From contig NW_027488695.1 in assembly GCF_050948215.1 (NCBI RefSeq), positions 248,001 through 312,000 of the forward strand: 64,000 nucleotides of DNA, written 5' to 3'. Below, piece after piece: positions 14,966 to 26,100 of this stretch (its first letter is position 1; the number at the start of each line of letters is the position of its first letter). Source of the stretch: Halictus rubicundus. Taxonomy: Eukaryota; Arthropoda; Insecta; Hymenoptera; Halictidae. The notes beneath the pieces were generated by a model. It had not been told where the DNA came from. It did not search any database and worked only from the letters and a program-made list of their open reading frames with translations. Position numbers and translations under genes: made by a program.

Positions 14966-17900
14966 CGGTTTCTAACAATATATATCATAACACCAAACTC
15001 GCTACTACTATTATTTACCGAGTTATTAGCAAATAATGGACGGATGTACTACTCCGTCGGACGTTGGACGAACATTTTTCTAAGTCCCACCGCTAAGAGG
15101 AAACTTTTTCCGTATCGGTCCTAGACGATTTTCGACCCGATATCACTGTAATACAGACGGTTTCTAACAATATATATCATAACACCACACTCGCTACTAC
15201 TATTATTTACCGAGTTATTAGCAAATAATGGACGGATGTACTACTCCGTCGACAAAACTCTGGAAATTTTTCTAAGTCCCACCGCTAAGAGGAAACTTTT
15301 TCCGTATCGGTCCTAGACGATTTTCGACGTGATATCACTGTAATATAGACGGTTTCTAACAATATATGTCATGACCCCAAACTCGCTACTACTATTATTT
15401 ACCGAGTTATTAGCAAATAATGGACGGATGTACTACTCCGTCGACAAAACTCTGGAAATTTTTCTAAGTCCCACCGCTAAGAGGAAACTTTTTCCGTATC
15501 GGTCCTACACGATTTTCGACGTGATATCACTGTAATATAGACGGTTTCTAACAATATATATCATAACACCAAACTCGCTACTACTATTATTTACCGAGTT
15601 ATTAGCTAATAATGGACGGATGTACTACTCCGTCGACAAAACTCTGGAAATTTTTCTAAGCCCCACCGCTAAGAGGAAACTTTTTCCGTATCGGTCCTAG
15701 ACGATTTTTGACGTGATATCACTGTAATATAGACGGTTTCTAACAATATATATCATAACACCAATCCCGCTACTACTATTATTTACCGAGTTATTAGCTA
15801 ATAATGGACGGATGTACTACTCCGTCGGTCGTTGGACGAACATTTTTCTAAGCCCCACCGCTAAGAGGAAACTTTTTCCGTATCGGTCCTAGACGATTTT
15901 TGACGTGATATCACTGTAATATAGACGGTTTCTAACAATATATATCATGACACCAAACTCGCTACTACTATTATTTACCGAGTTATTAGCAAATAATGGA
16001 CGGATGTACTACTCCGTCGGACGTTGGACGAACATTTTTCTAAGCCCCACCGTTAAGAGGAAACTTTTTCCGTATCGGTCCTAGACGATTTTCGACGAGA
16101 TATCACTGTAATATAGACGGTTTCTAACAATATATATCATGACACCAAACTCGCTACTACTATTATTTACCGAGTTATTAGCAAATAATGGACGGATGTA
16201 CTACTCCGTCGGACGTTGGACGAACATTTTTCTAAGTCCCACCGCTAAGAGGAAACTTTTTCCGTATCGGTCCTAGACGATTTTCGACGTGATATCACTG
16301 TAATATAGACGGTTTCTAACAATATATGTCATGACCCCAAACTCGCTACTACTATTATTTACCGAGTTATTAGCAAATAATGGACGGATGTACTACTCCG
16401 TCGACAAAACTCTGGAAATTTTTCTAAGTCCCACCGCTAAGAGGAAACTTTTTCCGTATCGTTCCTAGACGATTTTCGACCCGATATCACTGTAATACAG
16501 ACGGTTTCTAACAATATATATCATAACACCAAACTCGCTACTACTATTATTTACCCAGTTATTAGCAAATAATGGACGGATGTACTACTCCGTCGACAAA
16601 ACTCTGGAAATTTTTCTAAGTCCCACCGCTAAGAGGAAACTTTTTCCGTATCGGTCCTAGACGATTTTCGACGTGATATCACTGTAATATAGACGGTTTC
16701 TAACAATATATGTCATGACCCCAAACTCGCTACTACTATTATTTACCGAGTTATTAGCAAATAATGGACGGATGTACTACTCCGTCGACAAAACTCTGGA
16801 AATTTTTCTAAGTCCCACCGCTAAGAGGAAACTTTTTCCGTATCGGTCCTAGACGATTTTCGACGTGATATCACTGTAATATAGACGCTTTCTAACAATA
16901 TATATCATAACACCAAACTCGCTACTACTATTATTTACCGAGTTATTAGCAAATAATGGACGGATGTACTACTCCGTCGGACGTTGGACGAAAATTTTTC
17001 TAAGTCCCACCGCTAAAAGGAAACTTTTTCCGTATCGGTCCTAGACGATTTTCGACGTGATATCACTGTAATATAGACGCTTTCTAACAATATATATCAT
17101 GACCCCAAACTCGCTACTACTATTATTTACCGAGTTATTAGCAAATAATGGACGGATGTACTACTCCGTCGGTCGTTGGACGAACATTTTTCTAAGCCCC
17201 ACCGCTAAGAGGAAACTTTTTCCGTATCGGTCCTAGGCGAGTTTCGACGTGATATCACTGTAATATAGACGGTTTCTAACAATATATATCATAACACCAA
17301 ACTCGCTACTACTATTATTTACCGAGTTATTAGCAAATAATGGACGGATGTACTACTCCGTCGGACGTTGGACGAACATTTTTCTAAGTCCCACCGCTAA
17401 GAGGAAACTTTTTCCGTATCGTTCCTAGACGATTTTCGACCCGATATCACTGTAATACAGACGGTTTCTAACAATATATATCATAACACCAAACTCGCTA
17501 CTACTATTATTTACCGAGTTATTAGCTAATAATGGACGGATGTACTACTCCGTCGGTCGTTGGACGAACATTTTTCTAAGCCCCACCGCTAAGAGGAAAC
17601 TTTTTCCGTCTCGGTCCTAGGCGAGTTTCGACGTGATATCACTGTAATATAGACGGTTTCTAACAATATATATCATAACACCAAACTCGCTACTACTATT
17701 ATTTACCGAGTTATTAGCAAATAATGGACGGATGTACTACTCCGTCGGACGTTGGACGAACATTTTTCTAAGTCCCACCGCTAAGAGGAAACTTTTTCCG
17801 TATCGGTCCTAGACGATTTTCGACCCGATATCACTGTAATACAGACGGTTTCTAACAATATATATCATAACACCACACTCGCTACTACTATTATTTACCG

Positions 17901-18170
17901 AGTTATTAGCAAATAATGGACGGATGTACTACTCCGTCGACAAAACTCTGGAAATTTTTCTAAGTCCCACCGCTAAGAGGAAACTTTTTCCGTATCGTTC
18001 CTAGACGATTTTCGACCCGATATCACTGTAATACAGACGGTTTCTAACAATATATATCATAACACCAAACTCGCTACTACTATTATTTACCCAGTTATTA
18101 GCAAATAATGGACGGATGTACTACTCCGTCGACAAAACTCTGGAAATTTTTCTAAGTCCCACCGCTAAGA

Positions 18171-18174
18171 GGAA
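18171..18174. repeat. Target-site duplication GGAA (left of solo LTR)
   Basis: The satellite reads CTAAGAGGAAACTTTTTCC when uninterrupted. Here it is broken after GGAA, and GGAA is repeated at 31448-31451 after the LTR ends in CA. A 4-bp duplication around a TG...CA element is normal for Ty3/gypsy. The same four bases flank the complete element at 33176-33179 and 42776-42779. Confidence 0.85.
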
Positions 18175-18465
18175 TGTTACGTGCTAGGGCCTTTCCGCGA
18201 GGGATTGGCCTTGTAACAAAAGGGTATAATAGATGCGGAACGGACGAGCGGTAACCCGTTCCAGAAAGTGCGGGGTATCGTTTATCGCTGTGGAGACCAA
18301 AAAACGTGGCGGGATGGTGACAAGACGTGGGGATTCGAGAGTGATTTTTAAGGTGATTGTTCAACAATAACATAAAATATATTCTATAATAAAGAAAAGA
18401 TGTTTACAGAACAAGATACATATAATAATAATAATAATAATAAAAATATATATATATATATATAT
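18175..18465 (-). mobile_element. Solo LTR of element B, left part
   Basis: This is the first 291 bp (plus-strand order) of an LTR that matches the LTRs at 33180-35006 and 41033-42775. It starts TGTTACGTGC and runs to an (AT)n tract, where element A interrupts it. The remainder is at 29984-31447. No internal region of element B is attached, so this is a solo LTR. Element B reads on the minus strand, so this is the 3' end of the LTR in element sense. Confidence 0.9.
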
Positions 18466-20157
18466 TGTGACGTGGCATATTTGTCCACGTCCCACCGATC
18501 AAGGTCGAAAGACCGGGCCACCCTTTGGCAGCATCGCGGCAACAACGGCTGCCGTGATCGATCTCCCTGGGAGCACCCGAGACCCCAGATCCAGAAATTG
18601 ACGCGGTTTAAACGCCGCGCCACTTGGCGCGACGAGAAGTTGCAGGACCGTGACCGGGTCCCTGGGGGGCCCGGATACTTTTCACCTCTCCCAGGAGCGC
18701 GGAAAATCCGGAAAGGAACGCTGAGGGACCGGCTACAAAGGACGCCCGCAAGGATACATCGAGGACGACACCGAGCCCGGGTTTGCCAACCCGGAGGCGC
18801 CGCCGAGGAATTACGGATCAGAGAAGGCCTTCGTCTCGACCTCGTCGTCGCCTCGCCCGGAAAAATTGAAGAGGATCCGTGAAGGGATAGGCCCGAGGTC
18901 TTCCTCCGCGGGAGTTAGCCAATCGACGCGTGTCATCGGAAGAGCGCTAACCAATAAGTTTGTTGCCGGAGGCCCCGGACCGCTAGGAGCGGCCCTGCCG
19001 CGTGCGAGCGAGTAATAGGTCCGAGCGTCGCGCGGGAGCGGGAAAAATGAGGAAAGTGGGGGACGCCTCGCTTCCGCGTTTGCGAGGCTTCGCGAAATAG
19101 GTCACTGTGCCGCCAGATCTAGTCGGGTTTAGACCTTCTACTATTGCTTAAAAGAGTCAGTTTTTGTACGACCTATTGCTGCCGGAAGGACGTGGTCACG
19201 CTGCAGACCATCGAGCGAGCGACCCAGCTTAGTAACCACGCTGCCGGGTGGTAAGTGCCGACTAGGCTTCTTTTCGTGTCCTTATTATTTTCGCGTTGGC
19301 TCGGTAAGCGTTTTGCGAATCGGCCGGACTTCCCGTCGAAATAAAGACGGAATCTCGCCCGCCGGGAATCGCGGTTCGAGGGAATTCGCGAAGGGGGTGA
19401 GACCGTCCGTCGGTCATCGGGCGAGGGATTCGTTCCGATACCGACCTTTGGCGATATTTGCGAATCTGGGGGTGTCCCACGGTGGGACGACGCGACGTAG
19501 GCCGTACCGCCGTTTCCGGCTGTTTCCGACGGTCACAGTCTTTAGAACTTTGCTGCCGCGTATTCCATCGGAATCCGGTCGCTTCTCGACCGGCTAATTG
19601 CCACTCGTAGCTGCCGTACATCGCGCCCACGATCGGATTCGACGCGTAGGAGAGTAGAATCGGGAGAAATAAGCGCGAGCGACCGTCCAACTGTCGAACG
19701 ATTGTACTATACCGCGCGGGCTTCGTTTCCATCGCTGCCGGGTCGCCCCGGCAGCCTGCTGTAATCAGAACGATTAATAAATGTAAAGTCGAAGCCCATT
19801 CTCGTCTATCTTTCTTTCGTGAGAAACCTTTCCGCCGCGGGAAACGTCCCGCATTCCTTCCGCGTAGTACCCTGGCCCGGACTGTCGCTATTCAGGCCCT
19901 CGCGCGGTCCTCGTAGGTTCGGCAGAATAATTAGCGTCTCGCGTAATTTTCGAAATCGTTCGTGTGACACTTGCGAGTGTCTGGCGCCCGTCTCGAGTCC
20001 CGAACCTGGTAAAATCTTCCGTCGCGGAAACACGCCGAACCTACGGGGTACCGTTTGTCACCGGGCGAAACACGTTCCGCGCGGCCGAACGTGCCTAGCC
20101 CGTCGTGGCCCCGGTTTTCGTCCGTCGGACGGGTCGGAAAACGCGGGCCCCGTGACA
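18466..20157 (+). repeat. Element A 5' LTR
   Basis: 1692 bp, starting TGTGACGTGG and ending CCCCGTGACA. The copy at 28292-29983 has the same length, and the one difference I find is A at 19544 versus G at 29370. A 7-bp inverted repeat (GACGTGG/CCACGTC, 18469-18491) lies at the very start. An AATAAA signal with an upstream hairpin lies at 19734-19781. The LTR is GC-rich and carries six GCTGCCG heptamers (18548, 19178, 19240, 19552, 19610, 19734). I could not place a TATA box with confidence. Confidence 0.95.
19734..19781 (+). promoter_or_regulatory. LTR hairpin plus AATAAA polyadenylation signal
   Basis: A perfect 9-bp stem, GCTGCCGGG (19734-19742) with CCCGGCAGC (19747-19755) and a 4-nt loop, is followed 20 nt later by AATAAA at 19776-19781 and a T/GT-rich stretch. 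This is the arrangement expected around the R/U5 boundary. The 3' LTR copy at 29560-29607 would be the functional poly(A) site. The stem is built from the recurrent GCTGCCG heptamer and its complement. Confidence 0.6.
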
Positions 20158-20160
20158 AAT

Positions 20161-20178
20161 TGGCGCCCGAACATCTGG
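20161..20178 (+). promoter_or_regulatory. Element A primer-binding site (tRNA-Lys-like)
   Basis: Three bases after the 5' LTR the sequence reads TGGCGCCCGAACATCTGG. The first 13 bases are the classic complement of the 3' end of tRNA-Lys used by lentiviruses and several insect gypsy-type elements. That is recalled knowledge; the match was not searched. It would prime minus-strand DNA synthesis, and it fixes the plus strand as the sense strand. Confidence 0.85.
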
Positions 20179-21740
20179 ATATCTCGCCGGGAAAGTAAAC
20201 TGAGAAAGGGCTTTTCCATAGAAAAGAGATACGCGAAGAGTGCGGGACTCTCACGTAAATTCTATCGTGTGGCCGGAAATAAAGTCGGAACGCGATCGGT
20301 GCCGTCGCGTCGTGAAGACGAATACCTGCGTCGCGAATAAATAGAGAAACGCTACAAAACGAGCCAACGTTACCGAGATTGAAAATTGATTGATAATTTT
20401 ATGATGTTATATTATTTATGAAATGCAATTTATTGTGACATGCTATGATACTGTTTATGAAATGTTATTTACTGTGATATGGTATTTGTGAAAAGTTAAT
20501 TATTCATGATAATGGTCAATTTATTTGTGAAATATTTCAATTGATATGTGATAAATGGTCATTCTGCGGATCCCGGAAACACAAGGGAAAGAAAACCACG
20601 TATAATGACCATACAATGTTGTGAACCTCCATGGAATCAAGTACAAATTCGAGTAAATAATTAAGAAAATAATAGTACAACTGATCAAAAGACAAAAAGT
20701 TCAGTACCATTAGTAATTACATTAGCTGCCGATTTAATAATCCGAAGAGTCGTGGATTTATTTTGTGATTTCTTAATTTATTTCATTATTTCTTGAGTAA
20801 TTTCATTATTTCTTAATTTATTCTGTTAGTTTCTAATTTATTCTGTTACGTTTTCATTTTATTTTGTTATTTCTTAATTTATTTCGTTAAGTTTGGATTT
20901 TAGTTAGTAAATCGCGTATTTATTCCGTTGTTTTCTAATTTATTTTGTTATTCCGTGATTTTATTTTTGTTACCTCGTATTTATTATCCTGTTTGCTAAT
21001 TTATTCCGTAACGTCTATAAGTGCTTTGGCAATCCACTATTTATTCTATTACATTTTTAGCAAATCCGTAATTTTATAACTAATGTAGTTCTTCGGAAAT
21101 GCAAGTAAAAATGGAAAGATAGTACTTGATGAAGTGGAGAATTATTTACGATGATATGTTGAACTGAATTATTTGTGATGCCTTATTGAAAGATTTGTTA
21201 TTTATTATTGATGCCTAATTGAATTGAAATTGATGATATAATGTTCAAATGTACTGCTTATTCAATATGCTATGTGTCATTTATGTATGTAATTTGCGGT
21301 GATGGAAGGGACGTTTTGAGAAAACGTTTCGTAGGAATTGTGCCGTCGGGAAACGTGCCGTCTTTGTAGTCGTCAAACGTACGAAAATAAGATTTGCGAT
21401 CGGGAAACGAAACATTAGCGAAACAATCTCGCGTAAATAGCGAAAAACATTTAGCGAAATAACACACAATTAGCGACAAATCATAATTAACGTTGTAAAA
21501 ACTGCTGGGGAAAGCCGTGTGTACGGGAAAATCAATTCACGCTGCCGGAATAAAATTTCGAAACACGCGAACACACCCGATACATTAGCGAGGAATTTAG
21601 AGATAGTTTTTCTGTTGCCGATTGGGACAAGGGACCTATTGTTCGTACGCGTACCGCGGCAAGGACATCGGCCGAGGTCGCCTCGCCCGAGCGAGGTAAC
21701 CAAAACATAAACAGACCGGGAATTTATAGCCTTGCCTGAA
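20179..21740 (+). other. Element A leader (5' UTR), long and AT-rich
   Basis: About 1.56 kb between the primer site and gag with no convincing gene. The part from 20380 to 21280 is strongly AT-rich against the GC-rich LTR. From about 20760 to 21060 it is a degenerate tandem repeat with units near 20 bp built on TTTATT(T/C)(C/T)GTTA. Two GCTGCCG heptamers are present (20725, 21541). A possible 5' splice donor, GCGAG|GTAACC, lies at 21691-21701, about 45 bp before the gag ATG. The leader is long for a Ty3/gypsy element and could hold packaging or insulator functions; nothing in the sequence proves either. Confidence 0.7.
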
Positions 21741-23108
21741 ATGCGAAGTAACGCGATACAAAGGGACTCGGGAAATAGTAAACAGATGAGCGACATGCTC
21801 AAGCCAGAACTCGACGAGGGGGACGAGGGGGAAGCGAAGTCGGTCTACGGGGAAGCATCGGATGAATGGCCTTGGTCCGACGCAGAACCAAACACCGAAA
21901 ATAATAGATGGGCGGAAAGATCACCGCCGAAAAATTTTACGTTGCCGGTACCGAACTTTAACAGTAAAGAACCGATGCCGGAATTTCGCGATGATGAACC
22001 GAGATCGAACCCCTTACACCTCGTATCCGGAATAAAACCAAGCCATTCTAAAGCGATGCCGTCGAGCATATCACGCGAGTCATTTTACCGAGGCACGCCA
22101 ACCGCAGAAATAATGCGTAAATGGCGAATAAAATTCTCAGGAGCACCAGGAGAGGATTCGGAATCCTTCCTGGATGGCCTAATGAAACAACGTAAATATT
22201 GTAGTATCGCGGACGAAAATTTATTACGCTGTCTGCCGGTATGTTTAGACGGGATAGCGGCCCATTGGTACGAAACACGGGAAAATAAATGGACGTCGTG
22301 GAATAAATTTGTTACCGAATTTAGGAAATTCTTCGGGGATCCCGAGTATCGTGAAACACTGGAAAGAAATATTAAAGATCGCTATCAAGGGGAAAATGAG
22401 CCAGTACGCGATTACATTGTAATAATGCGGGCAATGTTTAACAAATTAAACCCATCGTGGCCGGAAGATAAAAAGATTCGGAAAGTATATTGGGGCGCGA
22501 AACCAATTATTAGACAGGCAATAGCACTGACGACAATAGTAACGCTGGAACAATTAGAAGACGAATTATTAGAAGCAGACCGACAGACGAACATGACGAC
22601 AAGACATAACCCAAGAGCGTCCGAAATGGCCCACCCAAGCTTCGCATACGACCCATATCGATACCCCCGCCAAAAACAACAGGGAAAAGGGAAATGGAAT
22701 AATAATGAATACGCGTATGCAATGGCTGCCGTTACAAACGTTGATAGCGAGGGATCCAGCGAAAAATCCTCCAGCCCTACCCGCGAGAATCGAAACGTAA
22801 AATCAGAAAGAAAAATGATACGGCCGCGTAACACCTCAACGCAACGGACAGAAACCTCCGGAAAAGACGACAAGCGTCAAGTACCGCCGCGCGACAAACA
22901 ACGCACGAGCGGGAAAACATCGCTAATATGCTGGAACTGCCGTAAGACCGGGCATATGTCGCGAGATTGTCGCGAAGAGCCTCGGCTGCATTGCTACAGC
23001 TGCGGAGCGGAGGGAGTCACAATAAAAAGATGCCGCAAATGTAATAGATTCACGGGAAACGAGAAGAGAAGTCGCTCGGAGGGGCCGGAGAGACTTCACC
23101 CGAACTAA
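21741..23108 (+). CDS. Element A Gag polyprotein
   Basis: Structural protein of the particle, 455 aa from the first ATG in frame (21741). The N-terminal ~75 residues are acidic and Pro/Ser-rich. A Retrotrans_gag-type capsid region lies near residues 115-265; it includes LDGIAAHWYE and a downstream FRKFFGDPEYRE stretch. The linker at 295-390 is basic and low in complexity. The nucleocapsid end holds a canonical CX2CX4HX4C knuckle (CWNCRKTGHMSRDC, from residue 397). Behind it is a second finger at 418-434 in which Val replaces the His but an extra CX2C follows, giving CX2CX9CX2C. The GGGAAAC frameshift site lies near the end, and the last 61 nt overlap pol. The TTG codon at 21732 is in frame but is not a plausible eukaryotic start. 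Confidence 0.93.
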   Translation: MRSNAIQRDSGNSKQMSDMLKPELDEGDEGEAKSVYGEASDEWPWSDAEPNTENNRWAERSPPKNFTLPVPNFNSKEPMPEFRDDEPRSNPLHLVSGIKPSHSKAMPSSISRESFYRGTPTAEIMRKWRIKFSGAPGEDSESFLDGLMKQRKYCSIADENLLRCLPVCLDGIAAHWYETRENKWTSWNKFVTEFRKFFGDPEYRETLERNIKDRYQGENEPVRDYIVIMRAMFNKLNPSWPEDKKIRKVYWGAKPIIRQAIALTTIVTLEQLEDELLEADRQTNMTTRHNPRASEMAHPSFAYDPYRYPRQKQQGKGKWNNNEYAYAMAAVTNVDSEGSSEKSSSPTRENRNVKSERKMIRPRNTSTQRTETSGKDDKRQVPPRDKQRTSGKTSLICWNCRKTGHMSRDCREEPRLHCYSCGAEGVTIKRCRKCNRFTGNEKRSRSEGPERLHPN

Positions 23109-26100
23109 TATCGGCCCGCGTCGAGTTAAAAGAAAAAGTAAAAACACCGACGGTACTAACAATAAAAGCATATATCGGAAAGCTGCCGGTTCGCGTATTA
23201 GTAGACTCGGGGTCTACGATAACATTTATAAGCCGGGCCGTAACCACTAAAATAGATGCCGGAGAAATAAAGTTAAAAAGAACGGAACGTCCATGCTATT
23301 TCCTTTTAGCAACAGCTGCCGTAGATCGAGCAACGGAAGAAGCGAAATTCAAATTAAGAATCGGGAGTAAAGAATGCCACTTATTAGCACGCGTGTTAGA
23401 CAACCTAGTAACACCGGTATTATTAGGGATAGATGCAATAGCAAAATTCGGAATTGTCGCGGAATACCACCGGACTATTTGGTATTTTGCAGAACGGCCG
23501 GAGGAAACGTTTAGTTTCAGCGATACCCCCCACGCGACGATTTGCTGCGGGTTACAAAAATTAACCGACATAGAGAAGGTTAAATTGGAAAAATTTCTAG
23601 AGACTTCGCTGCCGGAGTTCGAAAAGATGACGGGGTTGACCGACTTGATTAGCCACAAAATTGACGTTGGCGACCACCCGCCTATAAAACAGAGATATTA
23701 TGCCGTCTCTCCTAAAGTGCAGGAAGCAATATACAAGGAAGTAGATACCTTATTAGCGGATGGCATAATCGAACCGTCACAAAGCGGCTGGTCAAGTCCA
23801 ATAGTGATGGTCAAGAAACCAAACGGGAAATATCGATTTTGTCTCGATTTTAGAAAAGTAAACGAGGTCTCTAGAAAAGACGCGTACCCCTTACCACTCA
23901 TGACGCAGATACTAGACAAGCTACGCGCCGCGAAATACATTTCGACACTTGATCTCAGCCAGGCGTACTTCCAAATCCCCTTAGAACCGGGAAGTCGCGA
24001 AATCACGGCGTTCACGGTACCGGGCAAAGGATTGTTTCATTTCCGCCGCATGCCGTACGGGCTCACGGGAGCACCGGCCACCTTCCAACGTTTACTAGAT
24101 CGTTTAATAGGGCCAGAAATGGAACCCCACGCGTTCGCATATCTAGACGATATCATTATCGTGACGAAAACGTTCGACGAACATCTCGAATGGCTGAACC
24201 GCGTACTAGAACGTATCAAAGCTGCCGGACTAACAATCAATCCCGAAAAATGCGAATTCTGTCGCCAGCAAGTCCGCTATTTGGGATTCGTGGTCAGTCA
24301 CGAGGGGCTAAAAGTGGATGCCGACAAGATAAAACCAATCTTGACGTACCCTCCCCCGAGAAACGTGAAACAGGTGCGGCGATTTCTGGGAATGGCATCC
24401 TGGTATAGGAGATTCATTCCGAGATTCGCAACACTTGCCGAACCGCTGAACAGCTTACTGCGGAAAGATCGGGTATGGGAATGGGAGGACGGACAACAAA
24501 CCGCCTTCGAAACCCTAAGGGATGCGATCGCAACGGCACCAACCCTTTCGTGCCCTGATTTCGAAATCCCTTTCACCTTGCAGACGGATGCGAGCACGGT
24601 AGGATTAGGCGCCGTTTTAACGCAAGAGGTCGAGGGAATAGAAAAAGTAATCGCGTTCGCCAGCAGGTCTCTCACGCTGCCGGAGAGAAAATATTCCGCA
24701 ACGGAATTAGAATGTCTAGCTATAGTCTGGGCGGTACAGAAATTTAGGGCATATCTGGAAGGGTACACATTTACCGTCATAACCGATCACAACAGTTTGC
24801 GATGGTTAAGAAAGTTGCAAAACCCGTCAGGAAGATTGGCGCGTTGGGCCCTACAACTACTGGAATACGATTTTCAGGTTGTGTACAGGCAGGGCGCATT
24901 AAATAAGGTGCCGGACGCCCTCTCGCGCGTTTTTGAGGGGGGGGGTGTCGTTGGGGGGGAAACTCCGATAGCTGCCGTAGTACGCGCGAGTTGGTACGAG
25001 GGAAAATTCGCGGAGGTCGAGAAAAACCCGGAAAAATTTAAAGACTGGTCCATCCGTAGCGGGGAGTTATATTGCCGAAGAACGGATCCTTTGATCGCAG
25101 AAACGCTAGGGCAAGACGGGGACGAATGGAAATTAGTTGTCCCCGAGGAGCGCAGAACCGAGATCCTGCAGGAGGCGCACGATAGTCCGCAGGCGGGACA
25201 CTTAGGCATAGAAAAGACCTACTATCGAATCGCGGCTCGCTACTACTGGCCCGGCATGTATCGTACCGCGGTAGAATACGTAAGACGCTGTACTACCTGC
25301 CAACTTACGAAAGTGGAGCAGACACTCCCTTCCGGGTTGATGGGTCGGCGCCGTATTGACACGCCGTGGTCGGTAATAGCTGCCGACATTATGGGCCCGT
25401 TCCCCCCTAGCAGGTCCGGTAACGCGTACCTCCTAGTAATCCAAGATCTGTTCACAAAATGGATAGAGTGCGCCCCGCTACGACGTGCGACCGGTCCGAA
25501 AATTGCCGAGGTTCTAGAGGGGTTAGTTTTCTCCCGGTGGGGAACCCCTGACGTGCTCGTGACGGACAACGGCACCGAATTTGTGAACAAATGTTTGCGC
25601 GACCTTGCCGAAGACTACGGGATTCGGCTCACTACGACTCCCCCGTACCACCCGCAAGCAAACCCGGTGGAACGCGTCAACAGGGTTCTGAAAACAATGA
25701 TAGTAGCCTATATTGGAAGGGATCATAGGGACTGGGACGTGAATCTACCCCAGTTCCGTTTCGCGTACAACACAGCAAGACACTCAGTAATACAGGCTTC
25801 CCCAGCCTTTTTAAATTTCGGGCGAGAACCGCGACCGGCCAAATGCGTGCGAGCGGAGGTAGAGCCGCCTATAGATCTCGAATTAGGATCCACGGCGAAG
25901 TGGAAAGTACGGGTTACCCAGCTGCCGTTATTGAGGAGCTGGGTGATAGAAAACCTGGAGGATGCGTATAATCGCCAGGCGCGACACTACAATTTGCGAC
26001 ACCGCGATCGGGAGTTCGAGGTAGGGGATAAGGTTTTAAGACGGCAACGCGTATTATCGTCGGCAGCGCAACACGTAGCGGCGAAATTAGTACCGAAATA

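Larger units (their letters stand above)
1..18174. repeat. 192-bp satellite array, left block
   Basis: About 95 head-to-tail monomers, all in one orientation. Phase marks (the GACGGTTTCTAAC motif at 4, 196, 387, 579) give a period of 192 bp. A 191-bp variant lacks one T in the CTTTTTCC run. Monomers differ mainly at linked positions: CATGACCCC or CATAACACC; GCAAATAATGG or GCTAATAATGG; TAGACGATTTTCG or TAGGCGAGTTTCG; and a 21-bp block that is either GACAAAACTCTGG-type or GGACGTTGGACGA-type. No reading frame stays open for long. I see no CENP-B box. The array ends at the GGAA target duplication of the LTR at 18175. Confidence 0.97.

Noticed and set aside
1..18174. CRISPR-like periodic repeats
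   Set aside because: The whole 192-bp unit is repeated with no unique spacers, in a eukaryotic context: ordinary satellite.
18152..18373. 73-aa minus-strand frame, repeated at 33157-33378
   Set aside because: It runs across the satellite/LTR junction, so it cannot be an old gene; repeated only because the junction is duplicated.
18400..18882. 160-aa frame entering the 5' LTR of element A
   Set aside because: Crosses the element B/element A boundary, and the same LTR frame at 28259-28708 has a different beginning. Arg/Gly-rich composition reflects GC-rich LTR sequence.
19262..19732. 156-aa antisense frame in the element A LTR
   Set aside because: Antisense, no motif, low stop density is expected from GC-rich sequence. 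The LTR copies are near identical, so openness in both is not evidence.
22412..22873. Antisense frames over gag and pol of element A, including hydrophobic-looking 153 and 82 aa
   Set aside because: Mirror frames of real genes; apparent hydrophobic stretches come from complementing Lys/Glu-rich codons.
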